This document shows positions 6,953 through 13,764 of a stretch of 16,928 bases of DNA, piece by piece. Each line of letters starts with the position of its first letter. Position 1 is the first letter of the stretch. Source of the DNA: CAZDBA01 sp964503615 (GTDB lineage Bacteria > Planctomycetota > Planctomycetia > Pirellulales > Pirellulaceae); assembly GCA_964503615.1 (NCBI GenBank), contig CAZDBA010000109.1:1-16928 (forward strand), given 5' to 3'. Under the pieces are notes generated by a model. That model searched no databases and had not been told where the DNA came from. It saw nothing but the letters and a program-made list of their open reading frames with translations. The position numbers and the translations under genes are program-made.

Positions 6953-8275
6953 TCAGATCGCTTCGCGAAGCTTCATCGCCGGCGGCTGATAGTCAGCCAT
7001 CTCGACCAACAACTGCTTCCAAGCCACGGGCCGGCCTTTTGTTACTCGACCGAGAATCCTTGGAGTCTGGCAGCCAGTAATCCATGGCAAACTGGCTGGC
7101 GTCTGATCGATCAACAGAAACCCAAGCATCCCAGCCAGCACCGCCTGAATTCCACCCGCTCCACCAATCGAATCAACATCGACACTGCCTAAGAACGGCG
7201 AGGTTGAACTGGAAGTCCGAAAACGGTTGGTCAGCTCGGTAAGCAGCAAAGTTGAATAGGCGCCTTCACCGGAAATGGAAATCTTGCCCAGAGGCAAACT
7301 CCTGTCGAACTGGCTGATTTTTGCCACAACCTCTTCGCTGCTAAAGACAACGATCGAACGCAGAATATCCTCAAACGAGGTTGAACCTGACAAACTCGAA
7401 ACGGCTTCCCACATCGTTGATGAATTGATTTCGTTTTTCGGGATCGCTCTCCATTTTGCCAGCAGAGCTTCGTTGGCTCGCCCACCAACCATTCGTTGGA
7501 GGTGCTGGCGATCGTCCAAGGTATCACTGCTTGCACCATCGTACTGTTGTTGAAGTCGATGAACCAAGTCAAATCCGTTTAGGCCTGCCCGAAGGATATC
7601 TGGCAATTCCGATTCGGCCCCGTCTGATCCGGGTAAAAAGACGATCTGAGCCGATTCCTCAACCAACACAACAACCCGTGATTCAGTAGCGGCACGATCG
7701 TCTCGATCTGCAAGCAGCAGCCATAGCGGCAAAGCCTCCAATTGCGTTCCACTTCCACCACTTTCAATATCTTCCTCCGGAAAGGAGTCGAGCACGTTCA
7801 AACCGGTCGTCTCTGCCAACTGGGCTGGAAGCGACATTGGAAAATAGATCTGGCGACCATCAAAATCTTGCCGCCACAAACCTGGCTCCGTCAAACTCAC
7901 AGCCAGGATTCGATCCACATACTTTCCGGCTGTTTCTTTCAACTTCTGAACAAGGATCGCTTGTTGCACAGCCAATTCGGACTGAGCAGCTCGCAGTTGG
8001 AGCAAGTCGTGTGTTTCCGCGTTTTGAATCGCAAGCAAACTGTCTTGCAGTGGGGCTGGCAGCTCCAATTCGATCGACTTCCAAGTCAACGCCCGCAGGT
8101 ATTTTCCATGCCCAGAAACAACCAGCAATGCCCCTGACAGCCTGGAATAGTCACTGGCCACATGAAGGCCGATTAGCATTCGGTTGTGTTTTGAATCTTC
8201 GTATCGATCAATCCGCCTCACGACTTTCTCGTCGCGTGGATCGCCAAACCAAACTGGAGGTAGCGGGAAAATCAT
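6953..8275 (-). CDS. Diverged AnmK-like protein, probable pseudokinase
   Basis: With the ATG at 8275 the product has 440 residues; GTG at 8299 is an alternative start. Its layout follows anhydro-N-acetylmuramic acid kinase (AnmK), which phosphorylates recycled anhMurNAc. MLIGLHVASDYSRLSGAL (about 33-50) stands where AnmK has IGxMSGTSLDG. FPEEDIESGGSGTQLEALP (165-183) stands where AnmK has FRRxDxxxGGQGAPLVPA. KISISGEGAYSTLL (331-344) aligns with the CGGGxxNP strand, and LPWITGCQTPRILGRV (396-411) with LPxVTGAxxxxVLGxI. The SGTSLDG, HGQT, GGIAN and DTGPGN motifs are all lost; only the RRD-type Asp (residue 169) seems kept. About 30 extra N-terminal residues precede the fold. It probably no longer acts as a standard kinase. 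It is the last gene of the minus-strand group, 223 bases after nnrE. Confidence 0.72.
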   Translation of the reverse strand: MIFPLPPVWFGDPRDEKVVRRIDRYEDSKHNRMLIGLHVASDYSRLSGALLVVSGHGKYLRALTWKSIELELPAPLQDSLLAIQNAETHDLLQLRAAQSELAVQQAILVQKLKETAGKYVDRILAVSLTEPGLWRQDFDGRQIYFPMSLPAQLAETTGLNVLDSFPEEDIESGGSGTQLEALPLWLLLADRDDRAATESRVVVLVEESAQIVFLPGSDGAESELPDILRAGLNGFDLVHRLQQQYDGASSDTLDDRQHLQRMVGGRANEALLAKWRAIPKNEINSSTMWEAVSSLSGSTSFEDILRSIVVFSSEEVVAKISQFDRSLPLGKISISGEGAYSTLLLTELTNRFRTSSSTSPFLGSVDVDSIGGAGGIQAVLAGMLGFLLIDQTPASLPWITGCQTPRILGRVTKGRPVAWKQLLVEMADYQPPAMKLREAI

Positions 8276-8285
8276 CAGACGTGTA

Positions 8286-8297
8286 GCAGCTAGCTGC
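8286..8297 (-). promoter_or_regulatory. 12-bp palindrome upstream of AnmK-like start
   Basis: GCAGCTAGCTGC is a perfect palindrome ending exactly 10 bases before the ATG at 8275. An 11 of 12 identical sequence lies exactly 10 bases before the glycosyltransferase ATG at 15924. If translation instead began at the GTG at 8299, this stretch would be coding. Whether it binds a regulator is unknown. Confidence 0.35.
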
Positions 8298-8419
8298 ACT
8301 CCTCGTCAAAGCGATAGCAAATTCTCTTAAAGAGTCATCTTTTAGAATCGGCATACTGCCCCTGATCGGGTGACCATTCTTGCGATTTTGTTGGAGCATT
8401 TCAAAGCCTGTAGTCTTTC

Positions 8420-8461
8420 GCAAGAATTCCTTCTCATGTCAGAGATAAAAGGAATTCTTGC
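8420..8461. repeat. 13-bp perfect inverted repeat downstream of nnrE
   Basis: GCAAGAATTCCTT (8420-8432) and AAGGAATTCTTGC (8449-8461) are perfectly complementary around a 16-base loop. It lies 38 bases past the nnrE stop, in the 223-base spacer before the AnmK-like gene. No T-tract follows on the minus strand, so it is not a textbook intrinsic terminator; it could be an RNA-processing or stability hairpin, or an operator. Confidence 0.65.
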
Positions 8462-8498
8462 TAATCCCACTACGCACCGCTGGGTCTTGAAACGCCCT

Positions 8499-9215
8499 TT
8501 AGTCGATTTCAGAAGCCTGCTGCACAATCGAATCTGGAATGCCGATCCCAACGACTTTTACCTTGCCGATAAACCCTTTGGCACAAGGCGATTGAAAACC
8601 AGACTTCTCCGTGACCAGCGTCAACGTTACATCCGCTTTAAAGGTCGGTTCGTATGGCTGGCCCGTATCGCAATCCAACCCCGATGGAATGTCGATCGCC
8701 ACCCTTTGCACATTCAATTCGTTGGCAATCCGAATCGCATTGTTTATCGGACTGCGGGGCGCTCCCATTGCACCGGTACCCAACCAACAATCGACGAAAC
8801 ACGTGGTCGGAGCGCCATCAAAAGTCTCAAAACGTTGACGGATTTCGTTTTCAGTCCATTGTTCGTCAAACCACTCGACCGGAACCGTTGTCTTTTCCAG
8901 GATATCCAAGTTGATCTTTGCGTCGCCCAGGATCCGGGCCCGTTCGGCAAACACAAAGACTTTGACCGAATAGCCCTCAATGGCCAGATGTCGGGCGATC
9001 ACAAACCCATCACCACCATTGTTACCCGCTCCGCAGCCGATCAAAATCTGGCAATCCTGCTTTGCTGGTTCTTGGAATAACGATGACGAAATCTCCGCAG
9101 CGCAATTCCGGCCCGCGTTTTCCATTAACACAACACCCGGGATCCCATATTGCTGAATGGCAATCCTGTCGACCGCGGTGCTTTGTTGACGATTCAAAAT
9201 CAGTTTTTCAGCCAT
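8499..9215 (-). CDS. nnrE: NAD(P)H-hydrate epimerase
   Basis: NnrE (YjeF N-terminal family) interconverts the R and S epimers of hydrated NAD(P)H so that a dehydratase can restore damaged cofactor. The 238-residue protein is a single Rossmann-like domain with CGAGNNGGDG (61-70), the family signature, plus DCWLGTG (142-148), AIDIPSGLDCDTG (173-185) and ADVTLTLVTEKSG (194-206). The fused NnrD dehydratase domain found in many bacteria is absent, so that activity must be encoded elsewhere. The ATG at 9215 begins the expected N-terminus (LNRQQSTAVDRIAIQQYGIPG). It starts 30 bases after the stop of the diadenylate cyclase gene, suggesting co-transcription. No Shine-Dalgarno sequence is obvious. Confidence 0.94.
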   Translation of the reverse strand: MAEKLILNRQQSTAVDRIAIQQYGIPGVVLMENAGRNCAAEISSSLFQEPAKQDCQILIGCGAGNNGGDGFVIARHLAIEGYSVKVFVFAERARILGDAKINLDILEKTTVPVEWFDEQWTENEIRQRFETFDGAPTTCFVDCWLGTGAMGAPRSPINNAIRIANELNVQRVAIDIPSGLDCDTGQPYEPTFKADVTLTLVTEKSGFQSPCAKGFIGKVKVVGIGIPDSIVQQASEID

Positions 9216-9245
9216 AACGCGGGAACCGTTTTGAGAGCAACCGGT

Positions 9246-10172
9246 CTACTGTTCGGTCGGAGGTTGATCACCCGAAAGGTCTTTCCATTTCATCGCTCGC
9301 CGAAAAGGCTCAATGCGCAAAACGACTTCCCCATTCTGAAAGATGCGAACCGTTCCGCTGGACTCGCTGACCACGACCGCAATCGCTTTTGTGTTCTTGC
9401 TGATTGCCGCACCACTGTAATGCCGTGATCCCAGTCCTGTTGAAATCGTCAAATCAACTTGCGGCGTATCAATAATTCTGGCACAGCCCTCAACCGTTCC
9501 ATCGGCAGAGACGATAAACATCCCGTCCAGTTGAGCAATCTCTCGAATCCCTTCCCGAACTTGGGTACTGCTCAGATTGCGTTCCTTACGGGAGTAACCC
9601 TTCACAAAATCAAAGCCACCCGGTCGGCTATGCTCTTGCACCTTGCGATGATCGCCCACAACGAACATGGTGCCAACCGGTTTGCCTTCTCGACCTTCAC
9701 GCCCGATATCCACGGCCAGGTCGACGACCCACTTGAGAGTCTCCAGCGGGACTTTTGTTTCCAGCTTTCTCAAATCCCGAGCGGTCAAACGCCCCAATCG
9801 CTCAGTCAGCTTTAACACGCTAACCGTATCAATGTCTTCGTTTTCGAAAGCGCTATACGCCGCCACGACCGTTCCGCCCGAGGGGACTTGTTCATTGGCG
9901 ACGCTAGCCAAAACCGCTTGGCCCAAACGTTCCTGAACTGTAGTTTCTGACATTGCGATATGGATCGCTTGACACCCAGCCTCTTGAGCCAATTCGGCGA
10001 GTTCTTCGGTGGGCGTCACGACCAAAAGCGTGATTTCCTTGGCCTTTGCCTTTTTAAGCGTCTTTTTCCAGTCGATCTTCGATTCCACCACTAACATCAG
10101 CGCATCTGCATCGGATGTTTTGCAGAGCTTAAGAGCAGCGTCGACGAATGGAAAAAACGAATCAGAGGACAT
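9246..10172 (-). CDS. DisA_N/DacZ-type diadenylate cyclase
   Basis: This is a 308-residue cytoplasmic protein without membrane helices. The N-terminal region (about 20-110) looks like an alpha/beta domain of the pyruvate-kinase C-terminal type (DALMLVVE, ITLLVVTPTEE, TVVAAYSAF). A linker with ERLGRLTARDLRKLETKVPL and DIGREGREGKPVGTMFVVGD leads to the DAC domain. This has LDGMFIVSADGT (215-226), GLGSRHYSGAAISK (246-259) and VSESSGTVRIFQNGE (268-282). Such domains join two ATP into c-di-AMP. The order matches archaeal-type DacZ rather than DisA, CdaA or CdaS. The usual DGA is DGM and RHR is RHY here. It reads with nnrE 30 bases downstream, and a HEAT lipoprotein gene lies 140 bases upstream. 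Confidence 0.86.
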   Translation of the reverse strand: MSSDSFFPFVDAALKLCKTSDADALMLVVESKIDWKKTLKKAKAKEITLLVVTPTEELAELAQEAGCQAIHIAMSETTVQERLGQAVLASVANEQVPSGGTVVAAYSAFENEDIDTVSVLKLTERLGRLTARDLRKLETKVPLETLKWVVDLAVDIGREGREGKPVGTMFVVGDHRKVQEHSRPGGFDFVKGYSRKERNLSSTQVREGIREIAQLDGMFIVSADGTVEGCARIIDTPQVDLTISTGLGSRHYSGAAISKNTKAIAVVVSESSGTVRIFQNGEVVLRIEPFRRAMKWKDLSGDQPPTEQ

Positions 10173-10312
10173 ACAAGCGCGGTCTAATAGCTAACCAAGT
10201 TAGCCTTTAACTTAAGTGTTTTAAAGAATTCCCACAACCGTGATGGTTAATTCACCGCGATACTTTGAGCTTGAAAAGCTGAGAGAGACGATTGCTGATT
10301 CGGCAATCTGAA

Positions 10313-11062
10313 CTAGCGGGTTTTCGTTGATGTATCGGTGGCCGCCGCCTCACGAATCGATTCCAACGCGGTGCGAGGGGTTGGTGCCGGTTGGCCGACT
10401 CCGGATGCTTGCCCAAGATAATCCCGCCAAGCGAACACGTCGGGTCCAAGGTTTTGCCCGGTAATTCGAGTCAACGACTCGGTGGCTGTGACCTGAAGTG
10501 CAGGGTTCTTGTCATCCAAAGCCAGTGAAAGTGCGTTTATGCTCTGCTCATCCGAAAACGAACCTAACGCGCGGGTGGCTGCTAATCGGACGTCGACGTT
10601 CGTATCGCTTCCCAGCACCTCTTGCAGCGTCGTTAGCGATGAGGGCAATCTGGATTTACCCAGTGCATTGACGGCGGCGATACGGATATCGGTGTTACGA
10701 TCTTGAGAAGCAGCACGGAGTGTTTCGGCCGCCGCCGGCGAGTCGATTTTCCCAAGCAAGTCCAGCGCATGCAAACGCGATAACAACACGGAATCGGTCC
10801 GCACAACACTGCTCAAATGTTCGGCGACTTGGGTCTTCTGACTTTCTGATGCGATTGGGCCCAACGAGTTCACCATATCGGTCATCTCCTTGCGGCGGGC
10901 GAACAGTGTTTTCGCAATCTGCTCTTCTTCTTCCCATTTTTGCACAACCCACGGCGACCAGTTTCCGGTCCGCCAAAACACGCCTTCCGAGCATCCTGTC
11001 AAGGAAATCAGCGTGAGACAAGTCAAAGTAATAAAGCTTGATTTGATTGTTTGCTTAGACAT
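10313..11062 (-). CDS. HEAT-repeat lipoprotein
   Basis: The 249-residue protein starts with a lipoprotein signal: a charged n-region (MSKQTIKSS), a hydrophobic core, and the lipobox LTGC with Cys24, so it should be lipid-anchored at a membrane. After a tryptophan-rich segment (GVFWRTGNWSPWVVQKW, about 27-43) come helical HEAT or PBS-type repeats at about residues 75-205. Recurring units are LHALDLLGKIDSPAAAETL, IRIAAVNALGKSRLPSSL and VRLAATRALGSFSDEQSI. The C-terminal 35 residues are Pro/Thr/Ala-rich and probably disordered. HEAT repeats usually bind other proteins; the partner is unknown. It is divergent from nadK and upstream of the diadenylate cyclase gene. An imperfect hairpin (10290-10308) follows its stop but has no T-tract. 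Confidence 0.85.
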   Translation of the reverse strand: MSKQTIKSSFITLTCLTLISLTGCSEGVFWRTGNWSPWVVQKWEEEEQIAKTLFARRKEMTDMVNSLGPIASESQKTQVAEHLSSVVRTDSVLLSRLHALDLLGKIDSPAAAETLRAASQDRNTDIRIAAVNALGKSRLPSSLTTLQEVLGSDTNVDVRLAATRALGSFSDEQSINALSLALDDKNPALQVTATESLTRITGQNLGPDVFAWRDYLGQASGVGQPAPTPRTALESIREAAATDTSTKTR

Positions 11063-11223
11063 TTCGCGTACCTGGCGGACAGAATTCGTGGCGGATAGTA
11101 TCAGCAGTAGCCACCCATTTGTAGATCAAGTTTGCTAGCCATTGGTGGGACCTTTAAACCGATCGCAATCCCCTCAATCCCCTTGCTCTGGGATTTATCG
11201 CAATTTCCAGTTACATGAATTGA

Positions 11224-11253
11224 GATTACTTTTTATCGCGGTCCATCTATAAT
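11224..11253 (+). promoter_or_regulatory. Putative nadK promoter
   Basis: A consensus -10 box, TATAAT, lies at 11248-11253, in the 274-base divergent spacer between the HEAT lipoprotein gene and nadK. The -35 is weak (GATTAC at 11224-11229, spacer 18). It is 83 bases upstream of the nadK ATG. The rest of the spacer (11063-11336) shows no gene, and no clear promoter for the minus-strand gene was found. Confidence 0.4.
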
Positions 11254-11336
11254 GCTGTCGGGCCATCGAAGGTTAGCGAACTTCTGGCATCCACCCTGAA
11301 TCACCATTTTCTACAGCTCACCCAGCTGAACCTAAT

Positions 11337-12215
11337 ATGTTGGACCCGAATCAACCTCTCGACCGTCCCAAGGTCGTGTTTCTAGGATCTGGCGATCGGC
11401 GTCCCAACGTTCTTAAACAAGTCGAACAACTTCGGCCTCTGATTGAGAAATACGCAGATGTTGTCCTTGAAGATTTCGATTACTCGGCCGATTTGAACGA
11501 CTGCGGTGCTGATTTTGCAATCGTGCTTGGCGGTGACGGATCTATCCTCCGCGCGGGGAAAAAGATGAAATCTTCTCAGCTGCCTGTCTTGGGAGTAAAC
11601 CTGGGGAAGCTTGGTTTTTTGGCGAACGTCCAACCATCAACCATTGAAGACGCGATGCAGTGCATTCAAATGGGCAAGTACCAGTTGGTCGATCACCTGA
11701 TGATGCAATGCAGAGTCTACAAGGATGACGAATTGGTCGTCGAAGATCTGGGACTAAACGAGCTTTCGATACTTGGCGGCCCCCCTTTTAATATTCAACA
11801 AATGGATCTGTTTGTTGATGGCGAACTGGCGACTTCGTACAGCTGCGACGGATTGATCATCAGCACGCCGGTCGGTAGCACCGCTCACAACTTGTCAGCT
11901 GGTGGCCCGATCCTCAGAAAAAATCTGCAAGCATTTGTGATATCACCGATTAGTCCACACACACTGACCGTTCGTCCAGTGGTCGATACTGCAGACCGAG
12001 TTTACGAGATTATTGTAAGCCAACCCAACCAATCGACCTGTGCTGTTCTAGACGGACAAATCATGACCGAACTGACAGCTCAACACAGAGTGAAAATTTG
12101 TCGAGCCAATTCGGTCTTTCAATTGATCCAGATTCAAGGCAATAATTACTACCAAACTTTGACTGAAAAGCTGGGTTGGGCAGGAAGCGCAATCAAAAAG
12201 CGTCCAGCCAAGTAA
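11337..12215 (+). CDS. nadK: NAD kinase
   Basis: NadK phosphorylates NAD+ at the 2'-hydroxyl of the adenosine ribose to make NADP+, and is normally an essential cytoplasmic enzyme. The 292-residue protein shows the family motifs in order: GGDGS (65-69), VNLGKLGFLA (87-96), the adenosine-binding NE (141-142), DGLIISTPVGSTAHNLSAGG (171-190), and HTLTVRPVV (208-216). DGQ at 239-241 occupies the late family motif. STAH replaces the more common STAY. The ATG at 11337 is the natural start; no Shine-Dalgarno sequence precedes it. It stands divergent from the HEAT lipoprotein and c-di-AMP/nnrE group, so NADP synthesis and NAD(P) repair genes lie within 3 kb of each other. Confidence 0.96.
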   Translation: MLDPNQPLDRPKVVFLGSGDRRPNVLKQVEQLRPLIEKYADVVLEDFDYSADLNDCGADFAIVLGGDGSILRAGKKMKSSQLPVLGVNLGKLGFLANVQPSTIEDAMQCIQMGKYQLVDHLMMQCRVYKDDELVVEDLGLNELSILGGPPFNIQQMDLFVDGELATSYSCDGLIISTPVGSTAHNLSAGGPILRKNLQAFVISPISPHTLTVRPVVDTADRVYEIIVSQPNQSTCAVLDGQIMTELTAQHRVKICRANSVFQLIQIQGNNYYQTLTEKLGWAGSAIKKRPAK

Positions 12216-12286
12216 CCATAAAATATATCAATCGTTTTTGTTGAAGCCTTGGGCTTCGCACATTAAACGAGAACTTACATTCGCAT

Positions 12287-12291
12287 GGAGG
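12287..12291 (+). promoter_or_regulatory. Shine-Dalgarno GGAGG deciding a start
   Basis: GGAGG is separated by five bases from the ATG at 12297, an ideal arrangement. This selects that ATG over the in-frame ATG at 12285, whose own G is the first base of the GGAGG. Good Shine-Dalgarno sites are uncommon in this window. Confidence 0.75.
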
Positions 12292-12296
12292 CGAAA

Positions 12297-13331
12297 ATGT
12301 TCTATCGATCGTTCAACTATTTCATGATCCTGCTGTTGTTGACCACCCTCAGCATGTCCGGTTCCGCTTGGGCCCAAGATCAAGATGACTCCCAGCAGGA
12401 ACCGGCCAAGTCTACCCAAAAAACTGAAACCGACATCGATGTCGATGCGCTCATCAAGAATACCACAGGGCGGTTCGAAGAAGAGCAGACTTACGATCTC
12501 CGTTACAAACTGGTACCCGACACACATCTTCGCTGGAAAACGGATCACACCGAATCACGGAAAACGCAGATCGCCAGGACGACCGAGGAGTCTTCATCTC
12601 GCAGTCAGGCCGTCAATCGTTGGGAAATCCTCTCGGTTGATACACTGGGCAACATGACGTTTACCTATCGCATCGAGTCGTGTGACATGTGGCAACAAAC
12701 AGGTGACGACGATCCTATCACCTACAATAGCGAGACAGGCGAAGAAACACCCATGTTGTACGAAACGTTTGCCCAGGGGATTGGAGTAGTTGCCGCAACA
12801 GTAACCATCAACCCGCGCGGCAGAATCGTGAACGAACAGCGACGGTTAAAACAAGTCGAATTCGGGATCGGCAATGTATGCATCGCGTTTCCTGACCGAG
12901 CGATTCCAGTTGGTCATCAATGGTATGTGCCAGGGGAACTGTCGGCTAAAGACGAGCATGGCTTGCATAAACAATTGGACATTCGCGTTCACTACACTTT
13001 GACGAAGGTCAAAAAAAGAAAGGCCTACATCACGTTTCAGACAGAAGTCCTGACGCCGATCAACAGTGCCAAAGTTCGCTCCAAGATCATGCAAAAAATG
13101 ACACGAGGCTATGCCGTTTTCGATTTGGATAAAGGGTTCGTCATCCGCCGTGAAGTCGATTGGGACGAGACCGTTCAGGAATTCGAAGGCGTAGGCAGCT
13201 ACTTAAAATACTTGGGCAAGTTCACTGAAAGGTGGCTGCCCCCCGAATCCGAGTCGCAAAAGAACAAAATCGCCTCGGCCACCCTGTTGGAGATCAAACC
13301 AATCGACGGCAAACCGATCTTGAGACGCTAG
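12297..13331 (+). CDS. Secreted protein of unknown function
   Basis: The 344-residue product begins with a standard signal peptide: RSFNY, a leucine-rich core, and SAWA-Q with cleavage expected after residue 26. A short acidic Gln/Lys linker follows, then one beta-rich domain. Landmarks are YDLRYKLVPDTHLRWKT, an alternating-strand segment NRWEILSVDTLGNMTFTYRI, GIGVVAATVTINPRGRIV, and PVGHQWYVPGEL. The pattern of a 'W-x-V-x-x-v-d-x-x-G' strand and 'I-x-P-x-G-x-v' is reminiscent of secreted DUF6263-type proteins, but that assignment is tentative. No catalytic residues or metal sites stand out. It follows nadK by 81 bases with its own strong ribosome site and could be co-transcribed; a 6-bp hairpin at 12243-12257 lacks a T-tract. 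Confidence 0.82.
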   Translation: MFYRSFNYFMILLLLTTLSMSGSAWAQDQDDSQQEPAKSTQKTETDIDVDALIKNTTGRFEEEQTYDLRYKLVPDTHLRWKTDHTESRKTQIARTTEESSSRSQAVNRWEILSVDTLGNMTFTYRIESCDMWQQTGDDDPITYNSETGEETPMLYETFAQGIGVVAATVTINPRGRIVNEQRRLKQVEFGIGNVCIAFPDRAIPVGHQWYVPGELSAKDEHGLHKQLDIRVHYTLTKVKKRKAYITFQTEVLTPINSAKVRSKIMQKMTRGYAVFDLDKGFVIRREVDWDETVQEFEGVGSYLKYLGKFTERWLPPESESQKNKIASATLLEIKPIDGKPILRR

Positions 13332-13361
13332 AGTGGCATTTGTGCCAGAGCACAACAAGTT

Positions 13362-13402
13362 ATGCCACGGTTCCGATCTACGACACTTCTCGATGAATCC
13401 CC
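13362..13402 (+). CDS. Possible gene start running into the sequence gap
   Basis: An ATG at 13362 opens a frame (MPRFRSTTLLDES) that continues into the unknown bases. There is no Shine-Dalgarno sequence. It may be the N-terminus of the protein whose end appears after the gap, but the true gap length is unknown, so the frames cannot be joined. Confidence 0.28.
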
Positions 13403-13502
13403 NNNNNNNNNNNNNNNNNNNNNNNNNNNNNNNNNNNNNNNNNNNNNNNNNNNNNNNNNNNNNNNNNNNNNNNNNNNNNNNNNNNNNNNNNNNNNNNNNN
13501 NN
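13403..13502. other. Assembly gap of exactly 100 N
   Basis: A run of 100 N is a common placeholder for a scaffold gap of unknown size. The genes on either side may not be as close as drawn, and reading frames should not be carried across it. Confidence 0.97.
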
Positions 13503-13503
13503 G

Positions 13504-13641
13504 CCACTACCGTACGTAACACGAGAACAAGACGCCCATCAATTTTGGCTCTATTTTGGCCTGCGCATCTTGATTGTGTTTTTTGCAGTTGCTATTCCGG
13601 CTTCAGTTTTGACAGTATGGTATTGGTGGGTACTCACCTAA
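13504..13641 (+). CDS. C-terminal fragment of a small membrane protein
   Basis: The frame entering from the gap encodes about 45 residues: a polar stretch (PYVTREQDAHQFW) and then one strongly hydrophobic segment (LRILIVFFAVAIPASVLTVW) ending YWWVLT. The composition and a terminator 42 bases after the stop support a real gene. The 5' end is missing and I do not recognise the family. Confidence 0.5.
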   Translation, partial: PLPYVTREQDAHQFWLYFGLRILIVFFAVAIPASVLTVWYWWVLT

Positions 13642-13683
13642 CCGGAAACGGGTGAATTTACAGCAGGGGCCAACAAAACAATG

Positions 13684-13712
13684 CACGCGAATTCGGACTT
13701 GCGCGTGTTTTT
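13684..13712 (+). terminator. Intrinsic terminator
   Basis: CACGCG (13684-13689) pairs with CGCGTG (13702-13707), with two more A-T pairs possible past a bulged base, and TTTTT follows at 13708-13712. It lies 42 bases after the stop of the truncated membrane-protein gene and before the convergent methyltransferase gene. Confidence 0.6.
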
Positions 13713-13764
13713 GAAATTGACCCTGAAATTAAGACGTAACGCTGCACTAGCTCTGAAACCACTT

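Noticed and set aside
8370..9080. A 236-codon plus-strand frame opposite nnrE
   Set aside because: It is antisense to a clear NnrE coding sequence and has no family motif or plausible start signal.
10190..10204. Hairpin GCTAAC-CAA-GTTAGC upstream of the diadenylate cyclase gene
   Set aside because: A 6-bp stem with no T-tract is expected by chance in spacers of this size.
12243..12257. Hairpin GAAGCC-TTG-GGCTTC between nadK and the next gene
   Set aside because: There is no T-tract after it on either strand, so a terminator call is not supported.
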